Shown here piece by piece: positions 1 through 8,276 of a stretch of 12,762 nucleotides of DNA. The stretch lies in the NCBI GenBank assembly GCA_958430865.1, contig CAUDNR010001558.1:7236-19997 (forward strand), written 5' to 3'. Numbering within the stretch: position 1 is the first letter of the stretch; each line of letters starts with the position of its first letter. The notes under the pieces are model-generated. The model had not been told where the DNA came from and searched no databases. It saw only the letters and a program-made list of their open reading frames with translations. Source of the DNA: Entrophospora sp. SA101 (lineage: Eukaryota; Glomeromycota; Glomeromycetes; Entrophosporales; Entrophosporaceae). Made by a program: the position numbers and the translations under genes.

Positions 1-474
1 AACAAAATGAAATCATAGAATTGTAGAGAAAGGTCTTAGCTTTAATTCTATGATTTGTTTTTTTGGTCATACATTTCTATTTTTGGAGAGGATATAGGAT
101 CTACACAGCCAATAAAAAGTTCAGCGACTAAGTGACTTGCACTATATGATGCTTATCCCGGAATTTTACTATGTAGATCCTTCATTGATGGACCATGAAT
201 TAAATCTTCAAAGAATGCTGAAATTCTTTTATTGGTGAAGATGAAAATAATGAAATTTTCACTTTTCAATTTACATCCTTATCAATAAAGAAAAACTTAA
301 AGGCAATCAAATAAACTATTACTATAAAAAATGTAAAAATAAATTGTTTGTTACACCTCCGCAAAGAAAATAATTGAGTTTCGTGAAATACAGATTAGCA
401 TTATTATTATGATGCGATGATATTCTGGAGTCATAATATTATAAAATCACACGACTCGATCACATGCATATACA
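1..474. other. A+T-rich sequence without a supported gene
   Basis: No intact reading frame or RNA gene is visible. A short minus-strand stretch near 310-420 looks weakly coding-like but is too short to call. Confidence 0.5.
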
Positions 475-762
475 TTTGTTCGGAGCATCAAAATTAGCAC
501 TGGATGCAAATTATATTAGCATCCTATCATGTATTCATGATCAATGATGCCATGTTTAATAAAAATAGGTTATTTCTAATAATAGACCTGCTTCCCACTC
601 GTGGACCAAAAAATCGGTGCATTGGTTTTTCTTTTTACATTGCATTCGAATTCGAAAGTCGAGGAACACAGCGCCGAAATGGCGTTCTATGTATGATTTA
701 GCTTTACACGTTAAATTCAAAAGCGAGGCATCCATATATTTGTTCAGGGCATCAACATTAGC
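475..762 (+). repeat. Direct repeat pair (475-498 and 739-762)
   Basis: TTTGTTC followed by GCATCAA and ATTAGC occurs twice, matching at 21 of 24 positions, about 264 bp apart. On the minus strand both copies read alike (ANVDALNKY at one, ANFDAPNKC at the other), suggesting duplication of a coding segment or a dispersed repeat. Confidence 0.5.
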
Positions 763-765
763 CAG
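559..765 (-). pseudogene. Possible decayed coding fragment
   Basis: 69 codons open on the minus strand between TGA 766-768 and TAA 556-558, with a protein-like composition, for example SYIERHFGAVFLDFRIRM. There is no ATG at the start and no recognised family. The plus strand is also partly open here, so the choice of strand rests on composition only. Confidence 0.35.
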
Positions 766-962
766 TCATATTATTATTATATCAATATATTTATTTTATT
801 CATTGTGTTGAGCAAAAAATTTATTTAAAAAATTACACGAATTTATAAATTTAATAAAAGATCTTTTGCAAAGAAAAGCCCTCATGTGAAACATAAATTT
901 CAACTGTTAAAAAAATAGATGGTTTTGAAAGCCAAAAAAATATCTACATAGTGCAATAATTA

Positions 963-1109
963 CATTTGGCTTTCCATCCACAACTGTGAAATGATTCTAC
1001 ATCTCACTTCTTGTGCATCTTTGAACAAATTGTACTGCGCCGTTGAAGGAGTTATTGAATAGGCATCATTTTCAATAATCCAATCATCATTGAATCGTGC
1101 AACTGTAAA
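963..1109 (-). pseudogene. Possible decayed coding fragment or exon
   Basis: 49 codons open on the minus strand with balanced composition (for example RFNDDWIIENDAYSITPS and DAQEVRCRIISQLWMES). The plus strand over the same bases has several stops. ATTTACAG directly upstream could be a splice acceptor, so an exon of a longer gene is not excluded. Family unrecognised. Confidence 0.4.
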
Positions 1110-1419
1110 TTATATTACCTTCCACCTGTTATCATTATTAATATTAAGAATATTAACAAACAAGAATCTTAATATAATATTAAATTCTTTACCAATTAAA
1201 AATTTAAGAATCCACTTTAATTCATTTGATTCTGGAACTATTGTCACCTTGACTCAACTTCGTCCATGAATACAACCAACACAGCTTCAACTTTTCCCAA
1301 ATTACTATGAACTGATTTCTAAAATGACTATATAATAAACACAAAGAGCAAATTCATTGTTCATTTAATATCAAAAAGATGAATACATACTCTGAATTTT
1401 ATTAAGTTCATTATTGTCA

Positions 1420-1605
1420 ATGGCAATAAAAAATTACTTTAATGTCAAAATCGCTTGCAAGTACAAAATCCTTTTTAATGCCTGCCTTTTTAAATTAACA
1501 ATTGAACGGCTCAATCGCTGTCGGTTTGGTGAAAACAAAACAATGAGTCATTTCTTCAGTCACTGGTTGTTTACTGAGGTCTGTATTTATACCATTATTT
1601 AAATA
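1420..1605 (-). pseudogene. Possible decayed coding fragment with one in-frame stop
   Basis: One minus-strand frame gives 36 codons, a TAA at 1495-1497, then 25 more. It includes TDLSKQPVTEEMTHCFVFTK and, after the stop, KDFVLASDFDIKV. The gap is far too short for an intron, so decay is the simpler reading. Family unrecognised. Confidence 0.3.
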
Positions 1606-1661
1606 TTAAAAAAAAAAATAAAAGATACTAAAATTAACAAAACTTTCTCAGGACGATGAAA

Positions 1662-2158
1662 TTATTTCTGTGGAGACGTTCTAGGTTTTCTAAGACACAT
1701 TCTTCCAACATGATTACATTCATTATCAATTAAGCACGCACCTCTATACTGATCCACTAAAGTGTGTCCATAATATAGATTAACTCCATTATATTTGCTT
1801 ACCAGATGCAATCAATTGGAAATATTATTTAAATCGACACCAGCTAAAGTTGATGATCCTTTGAAGATGATGAAGAGTTTGACATTAAATATAATGATTG
1901 GAGTTCTGCGATGCATTCTGTAGAGATTCCGTACAACTTTCAATTCCATACACTATTTATTTTTGTTCCGTACACTTTTTATTTTTCAATTTTTGTATGG
2001 AATTTGTGAATTTTGAAAAGTTGATTGGTGGGCGGCCAGTCTGTACGATCTTTGATTCCATATTTTGTTCCATACAGAGCATGATTTACTGCAGAGGCAC
2101 AGTTATACGGAATACAGAACCTGTGTAGACTCTGCGATGCTTGCAAATTTTTAGTGAA
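1662..2158 (-). pseudogene. Possible decayed coding region, two adjoining frames
   Basis: From 1949 to 1662 one minus-strand frame starts with ATG and runs 96 codons including the terminal stop, with a single internal TGA at 1812-1814; it includes the cysteine-containing stretch RGACLIDNECNHVGRMCLRK. Just upstream, 2158-1979 is open for 59 codons in another frame (RFCIPYNCASAVNHALYGTK and KDRTDWPPTNQLFK). Both have protein-like composition, unlike the Phe/Cys-rich plus-strand reading. A frameshifted relic is likeliest; the family is unrecognised. Confidence 0.38.
1915..2130. repeat. Segment with iterated TTCCRTAC and flanking 10-bp direct repeats
   Basis: TCTGCGATGC occurs at 1905-1914 and 2131-2140, bracketing 216 bp. 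Near the inner ends are imperfect inverted arms (1917-1938 and 2101-2118; 17 of 18 bases match if a 4-base gap is allowed). TTCCRTAC occurs at 1927, 1944, 1966 and 2068, inverted at 1995-2002, with one-mismatch copies near 2056 and 2105. A small Mutator-like element would fit, but part of this is also open on the minus strand, so the repeats may be duplicated coding sequence. Confidence 0.35.
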
Positions 2159-2159
2159 T

Positions 2160-2945
2160 CATTATTTGAAATGATAACCATGACATTGTTGATGTTAACA
2201 TTGACATGGTGTTGCTTTCATTATCAGTATTAAATTTTGGTCATTATTTTCAAATAAAATAAAATTTGTCTAATAATACTAGCAACGTAAAGAAAAACTG
2301 CAAATAGAAATATATATACACGCACGCGCATATGTTGAATAATCACAAAGATTGTCTTCAATAATTTATAATGAAAAACTCTTTGCATTAATGGTATAAG
2401 AATCAATTAGAAATAAAGTCATCAAGATAATACCACTCCTATATCTAACTATTTATCACGTTGCATGAGGTATTTTCTTTAAATTTTCAAAAACATTCAG
2501 AGTTTCCTCATACGTGTATATATATAAAAATTGCATGAAATTTTTCCCAAATTAATAATCTAAACATGCTAAACATGACACGTATATTTTGATCTAGATT
2601 TGTGTGATATAAAATATTATTGATTTTTTTTTATATATAACTGATTGGAACTGATGACGAACTTGTGCAACGCTATACCTTTTGACACTACGCATCATTT
2701 TTTTTCAAAAAAAAAAACAACAACATTTGGTATGCTTTTAAAGACACGTTTTTTACCAGTTTATTGTTTCATATTTATTGACTCTATTTTATTTACAATA
2801 GCCTAAACATCAACATCAGAATGCGGAGCAAAAGTTGTGTCTTATATAGCAAAGTTAATTATTTACCATGATATAAATGATTGATGGGCTTTTTCATTAT
2901 TATCATCATTAATATTATTAACATCAATCATAATAATAAGAAATA
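2160..2945. other. No intact gene; scattered short coding-like pieces on the minus strand
   Basis: Mostly A+T-rich with simple-sequence stretches near 2308-2332 and 2515-2530. Short minus-strand pieces near 2160-2250 and 2630-2860 (for example MMRSVKRYSVAQVRHQFQ) lie in line with the possible relic on either side, but stops and poly-A/T runs interrupt them. Confidence 0.35.
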
Positions 2946-3624
2946 TCAGAGGCGAGTAAACATCACGATCTCACTCTCACATATGGAAAATGGTACGCAC
3001 TTGGGTGATTTGGAAACACGAACAACCTGACCCTCAACATTTGTGTTTGGTTGTAATATTTCAATCATTCTTTTGGTTCCTATATCATATAAGGCTAATC
3101 TGACTTGAACTTCCCGATGATATGATGATATGAATAAACTATTAGGGGGGGAGCATGATAGCTCTGAAGATTATTGATTAAATTGAATCATTGTCAAAGA
3201 TATTGCTTAAAGCCAGTGTTGACAAAATGACCAATTTAAAAATTACTAGCAAACTACTGTACCCAAGTCAATAAGATGACTTCTCAAAAAGACTGATTCT
3301 TGGGTTTACAGACTACAAACTCTCTGGATCCCCTACGTTTGTGTGATAAAGTAATTAAATCAGTGTCAACACTGACCAAAGCATCTTGTCCAAAGCCTTC
3401 ACATGCACATAGGTTCAACCATGGTAAACATTTCATGGTTATGGGCGCATGCATTCGCATGAATGTTGCATGTTTGATATAAGAAAATTTATTAAATCTG
3501 ACACTTGTGATTAATATCATCAGATTTATTCATGACTTTAAAATTGGAAAGGGAAAATTAATTTTTGATCTTTCCTGATAACACCTTGTCAAAACTGACC
3601 CAAGGGAAGATATGACCAATTATT
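2946..3624 (-). pseudogene. Possible decayed coding region
   Basis: From 3624 one minus-strand frame runs 29 codons, a TGA, then a long open stretch to a stop at 3284-3286, including PWLNLCACEGFGQDALVSVD and LSHKRRGSREFVVCKPK. After a disturbed section with several stops, 3170-2946 is open for 74 codons without an initiating ATG (VQVRLALYDIGTKRM, GQVVRVSKSPKCVPFS). The pattern LYDI ... VVRVSKSP faintly recalls a WD40 blade, but one blade is not enough to claim the family. Decay with frameshifts is likely. Confidence 0.35.
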
Positions 3625-4333
3625 TATTTATCGATGAACCCTAGAAATTTGGGTAGTCACACATTAAAAGTTTTAATTTTTGCATGGCCTTGGTATTATT
3701 ATTACTCAGGTGATGCAATTGTTTGTTATGCCAATAAACATATCATTAATCCATGAAGAAAGAATTATAATCAATTATATTTAGAATATATGATAAAAAA
3801 ATTGCCAGTGCAATTTTATGGAATCCAAGACTGTACCAACTGTACCACTACATTATAAAGTTATTTATGCATATACATTTGTAATATTAATATAGAAAAT
3901 AGGTTTGTACATGATTTAAAATTCTTTTGTGCTGATCTAGAATCCATATTTCTTCATTTATATTATCTATTTTGTGGATAGAATTTTACAAATCAATTAT
4001 TTATTCTAAAATAATATTCATTATATCAATCTGTAGTCTAAGTTTCAAAAAAAAAAGGGGGTTTCTAATGTTTCCTGATTAATAGTCGTGGAATAACTCT
4101 CACCAGGTTAGTTAACTTGATTGCGACCTCTTTTTTTTATAAAACTAGTTAATTGATTAATAGCAAATGCTCTATTATGTATAAAAGCAAAATATTTTGG
4201 TTTATATATTATTTAGCAAAATTATTTAAGGGTGGAGTGAGCAATTGAATTTTACTATAGATAAATTTTTTTTAATCAAAAAAATAAATCTGGTGCATTC
4301 AAAAAGCATGCAAAGATAGACAAGTCAAAAAAT
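3625..4333. other. Gene-free A+T-rich stretch
   Basis: No reading frame, RNA gene or clear repeat is supported. It ends at the MITE-like element. Confidence 0.6.
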
Positions 4334-4340
4334 GGGTCTG

Positions 4341-4475
4341 GGACACTTTACCGACACCCACTTTACCGACAAGACATTTTACCGACAACACGCGGGGTTA
4401 CATTTAATCTCTACACAATCAAACAAACTAACAAAATGCTAAAATATCACGTCGCGTGTTGTCGGTAAAGTGTCC
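4341..4475. mobile_element. Putative MITE with 16-bp terminal inverted repeats
   Basis: The first 16 bases, GGACACTTTACCGACA (4341-4356), are perfectly repeated inverted at 4460-4475. Flanks GGGTCTG (4334-4340) and GGGTCCG (4476-4482) match at 6 of 7 positions and could be a target-site duplication. The full right arm (4453-4475, 23 nt) matches the left end if 31 bases of extra ACTTTACCGACA-type copies are removed from the left. The element is too short to encode a transposase, so it would be non-autonomous; the superfamily is undetermined, though 7-8 bp duplications suit hAT-like elements. Confidence 0.6.
4345..4387 (+). repeat. Three tandem copies of ACTTTACCGACA
   Basis: Copies at 4345-4356 (exact), 4360-4371 (exact) and 4376-4387 (ATTTTACCGACA, one change), spaced 15-16 bp. 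They form the expanded left end of the MITE-like element and may be iterated transposase-binding sites. Confidence 0.75.
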
Positions 4476-4482
4476 GGGTCCG

Positions 4483-5608
4483 TTTTTCACCATATTAATA
4501 TATCCAAAGTAAATATGATTTAATAATAATATGGGATAATAGTAGACTAAAGATTCTTATGCGTGATTAGTCAATAAGCAATGATAATATCAACGCCCTA
4601 TTTATTGTTAAATACTCATACATGTATCATAGAAAAAATGTTAAAAAGGTGAATATACACGATTATTTTTCATATTATAAGAAAAAGATTAAAATGAACT
4701 GCTTGTAACAAAATTATACATTCAAAAATCTAAAATAATATTTACTTGTGGGGCTTTTTGAACACATGTTACAGGTTGATTTATTTACAGCATTTAGTGC
4801 CTGCAGGACTAAGGTTTCCAGTCTAAAATATCTTTGAAAACAAGTAGCTTTGACAATAGCTTGGGCTTCTCAATATTTTTTATAAGAATGAACACGAAAA
4901 AATATATAAATCAACCTATTTTAATTTAATTAATTTTGTTCAACTACTAAGAGAGGTAGTTTTCTTAGTGCGGCCCATATATAAAAATAAAAAATTGACA
5001 TGTATAACAAACAGTCTACAAGCTTCGTTATTAAAGCAAATTAAAACTACACCATTAAAACTTTCTAATGAATATTTTTTTATATCAAAAGGAACTATTT
5101 ATGTAAAGCTATGGCTATTCAAAAATGGCATCACATCTATACTTCAAAGATTTTAAATTATCAATGTTAACGATTCTGTTGCAAATGTATCTTTTTAAAC
5201 AATTAAGCAGTAATTATTTAATATTATTAAAAAACAAAATAAATAAATAATTCTTACATTAAAGAATTTCAAATTTTCTAGCCAATTTATTTGATAAAGC
5301 TGCCTTAAAATATAAAAATTTTGCTTTTAAAATAGATGCATGAGGTTTAAAAAATTTTCATTGTCTCTACATCACAAAAATCTTATCCATTTAACAATTC
5401 TCATAAATCATCTACAAGTTTTGTTGATGGTAATGTATTTCCGTTAGAATTGATAAGGTTTATTAAATAATGCCTTAATATTTCTAAACATGAAAAACTA
5501 GTTGACATTTTTGAGAGTATGTTGTTTTTTAAAAAAAATTTGGAATTATTTTATTAAACATAATTAACATTTTAAGTAAATGTGTGAGCGCTATATATAA
5601 ATCAGTAA
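4483..5608. other. Gene-free A+T-rich stretch downstream of the F-box gene
   Basis: Nothing is supported. A plus-strand frame at 4968-5156 would need a GTG start and looks like chance. A minus-strand run near 4815-4910 (IEKPKLLSKLLVFKDILDWK) is too short to call. Confidence 0.55.
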
Positions 5609-5614
5609 TTTATT
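5609..5614 (-). terminator. Possible polyadenylation signal (AATAAA) of the F-box gene
   Basis: AATAAA on the minus strand, about 90 nt beyond the F-box stop codon. The position suits a short fungal 3' UTR, but the hexamer is common by chance in such A+T-rich DNA. Confidence 0.3.
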
Positions 5615-5701
5615 AATGATCCAAAGAAAAAAAACACCCTCAATGTAAAGAAATTTCATTAGGAGTAAAAAAAAAAAATAGTATAAACATATGATAAATA
5701 A

Positions 5702-7123
5702 TTACAATAATTGATAGTAATACTTCGTAACTGTATATTCATGATTTAAATATCCTAAATCTTGATGTTTTCTTAATATATCTTCTAGTTGCTTCTTTTC
5801 CAAAAAATTATAATTTTCATGTGATTCTATTATAAAAGGTTTAAGTCCTTTCCAATTCTTCATTAAAATATTTAATGAACTATCATCATAAATAGCAATT
5901 TCACACAAAAAACATAATTTCTTTAATTTCTTTGGTAATGTTTGATTTAATACTCTCAAAATTATATCCACATCTAATGATTTGCAATAATTATCAAGTG
6001 GAATTTTTTTAAATGAAATTTCTTTTAATTTGATGCAATTATTAAATATTTCAAATAAATGTTGATCTAATTCATTATTATAAATTATTGCTAATTTTTC
6101 AAGATTCAAACAATATTGTGCAATTGTATGAAGAAATTCTCCTAAATGTTCCTTATCCTCTGGAAATCCATCAATATATAATATTTTAAGATTTTTCCCA
6201 TTGATTTTAATAAATTCTGCCAACTCTAATAGAAATGATTGATGGCTAATTGTTAAACATAAAGCTTCAAGATTTGGAAATGATTTTAAACATTTTATAA
6301 TTTCATAATTATTATTTAATGATAATAATTTCAAATTTTGAAATGTTGGTATTATTGGAGAATTTAAACTATCTACATCAACATTAGTATAACTTATAAT
6401 TGATTGTGAATGTGTTGTTATTGCTTTTTTTATCATATTTGGTAGATGACCATCTGAACCAATAGTTAAATGTTTAACTTGACTTTGTGATTCAATTAGT
6501 TGAGCTATTTTAAAAATATTTGCATCATCATCGCCATCATCATTGTCAGTGTATAATTTAAATGATTGAATATTCTTACAAGTAATTAATAATTTATTAA
6601 AAAAACTGGAGCCATTGCTAAAAACACAATCTAATTCATAAAGATTCCGAAAACAATCATTGAATCTACGATGATTAATCAACTGCTCATGTTTTGAAGA
6701 AGCAGTAATAAGTTCTCTGATAGCTGTTGCATAATCTAAAATAAAGTCTGCCAATCTTTCTTCCATAATTCTATATGTATCATCAAAAAAAGGATCAACC
6801 AACTTACATAAACCTATTTGAAGCCTATTTAAATCCAATTTGGTAACAAATCTGGCATAATTGTATAATGGTGGTTTATCCAAGAGTTTATACTTTAATT
6901 TAAAGCCATTTCTTGTTAAAAAATCTTTGTCTTCTATTAATAAACAGTTAATAAAAATTTTGATGCTTTTTACAGAATGGAATGGATCTTTCCATAAAGT
7001 TGGAATATTTAAATAATGCCATTGTTTATTAACAAGAATACTAGAGTATAATGCTTTATAATCATCTTCAATATATTTGAAAATTTCAGCTGAAACTTCA
7101 AGTGGTAAAGTTTTTGAAAACAT
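5702..7123 (-). CDS. F-box protein with C-terminal leucine-rich-repeat-like region
   Basis: Single-exon gene of 473 residues with ATG at 7123-7121 and TAA at 5704-5702. An F-box lies at about residues 4-48: LPLEVSAEIFKYIEDD (6-21), then LYSSILVNKQW (25-35) and IPTLW (40-44), the usual Skp1-binding pattern. After it come irregular leucine-rich segments of the form LxxLxL/I, clearest at about 262-269, 284-291, 311-316, 340-347, 364-371 and 400-406, consistent with a degenerate LRR solenoid. An acidic run, DNDDGDDDAN, sits at 193-202. F-box proteins bind Skp1 in SCF ubiquitin ligases, and the LRR part usually selects the substrate; the substrate here is unknown. Large, fast-evolving F-box families of this layout are typical of Glomeromycotina. 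The start is the first in-frame ATG, has A at -3, and is followed at once by the F-box. No membrane segment or signal peptide is visible. The frame is intact, so this is probably a functional gene. Confidence 0.9.
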   Translation of the reverse strand: MFSKTLPLEVSAEIFKYIEDDYKALYSSILVNKQWHYLNIPTLWKDPFHSVKSIKIFINCLLIEDKDFLTRNGFKLKYKLLDKPPLYNYARFVTKLDLNRLQIGLCKLVDPFFDDTYRIMEERLADFILDYATAIRELITASSKHEQLINHRRFNDCFRNLYELDCVFSNGSSFFNKLLITCKNIQSFKLYTDNDDGDDDANIFKIAQLIESQSQVKHLTIGSDGHLPNMIKKAITTHSQSIISYTNVDVDSLNSPIIPTFQNLKLLSLNNNYEIIKCLKSFPNLEALCLTISHQSFLLELAEFIKINGKNLKILYIDGFPEDKEHLGEFLHTIAQYCLNLEKLAIIYNNELDQHLFEIFNNCIKLKEISFKKIPLDNYCKSLDVDIILRVLNQTLPKKLKKLCFLCEIAIYDDSSLNILMKNWKGLKPFIIESHENYNFLEKKQLEDILRKHQDLGYLNHEYTVTKYYYQLL

Positions 7124-8179
7124 TTTTAATTTGTGTAACTTTATTTGAATAATATTCCTAAATTGGTATTTTCATTCAAACAAATAAATATACCTACAAT
7201 TTAATAACCTTATATTATAAAAATGTGTGGCTTCCACAATGTGCCTTTTTAACTTATGGTTAAAACAAAATAATATCAACCTAAAAATAAAGCAGCTAAT
7301 TAATTAATCAGATAGCATAAATGTTTTCAAGACCTCTTTCAAATTCTAATTCTAATAATTGTCACTTAGTTAATAAATAACTTCATTAATCCCAGATCTG
7401 ACTTCCTATTACCTAGGTAACGTCCGGATCAGTCAACAATATCTATGGTGCAGTTGAATTGAGACTGGATAGACTTCATAAACTTTGTTTGGCATATCTA
7501 TTTTTCTGAAATGTTAAATTTAAATATATATATTTTTTTTTTGATTATTTTCAAGAGGAATAACCTCGTATAAGATGATTTGGGAGTTATTTTGTGAATT
7601 ATTGTATTCACTTTATTCTAATAAAATTATATGAGCAGGTATTGCTTTATTAAAAATATATTATCTTAAAATTCAAGTGAAAAGTAATAGTGTAGTGCAA
7701 TTTGTTTATTTTTTTTTCTTCGTTCTCTAAAAAAAACTTACACAAAAGCCTGTACCTAAACCGACTAATAATATATTATGAGAAAGTTGTAAATATGCGT
7801 TTCAAACCCAGACACTAAAGACAGCTCAGGCGTGTTTTATTAATATTATTGTGCATTTACTATTACACGCGTAATTAACTTTAAAGTCAAAAATGAAAAA
7901 ATATTAAGTCAACACAATTCATGCGTATATAAAACAATTCGAACGCGTTTTGATTTTACCAATTTTATGAAATGTTGTTTTGTTGTAATAGTGAAAGAAG
8001 ACTATATATTAATAATAATTGTAATAGTTAATTGTATTTTATATTATAGTTTTAATTTGTAAAAGAAAAAAATTTTTAATAATTTATTTGTACAAAGCTA
8101 ATGAAAATTTTAAAAAACCTTCGACGGTGTTAATATAATAAAAATAATACTAATATACTAATGCACTATACATAAAAAA
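7124..8179. other. Intergenic region between the F-box gene and the seven-pass gene
   Basis: It should contain the F-box promoter (near 7124-7500) and the 3' end of the seven-pass gene. A 12-bp palindrome TTACCTAGGTAA is at 7409-7420, but such palindromes are expected by chance in this length. No other feature is supported. Confidence 0.5.
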
Positions 8180-8185
8180 TTTATT
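8180..8185 (-). terminator. Possible polyadenylation signal of the seven-pass gene
   Basis: AATAAA on the minus strand about 92 nt past the stop codon at 8277. Plausible distance, weak evidence in A+T-rich DNA. Confidence 0.3.
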
Positions 8186-8276
8186 TTTAAAATAATGGAT
8201 AAAAGAGAATTTTTAAATAAACGCTGCTAATACGATATCTAAATAAATATTGCAATTTAATAAATCACATCATATT

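Noticed and set aside
504..811. Two overlapping plus-strand reading frames of 64-65 codons
   Set aside because: They overlap each other and lie antisense to a more protein-like minus-strand frame; Phe/Cys-rich composition, no domain and no gene context.
1898..2128. 76-codon plus-strand frame
   Set aside because: Very rich in Phe and Cys, as expected for the antisense of a coding stretch, and it runs through the TTCCRTAC repeats.
3405..3425. GGTTCAACC resembling a tRNA B box
   Set aside because: No matching A box, acceptor stem or anticodon arm can be built around it.
3300..3482. 60-codon plus-strand frame
   Set aside because: Directly antisense to a longer minus-strand frame that continues in the same frame past a single stop; no domain seen.
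4968..5156. 62-codon plus-strand frame
   Set aside because: Starts at GTG, which is not a credible eukaryotic start, has low-complexity composition and no splice context.
7409..7420. 12-bp palindrome TTACCTAGGTAA upstream of the F-box gene
   Set aside because: A few palindromes of this size are expected by chance in the window, and its arms do not extend.
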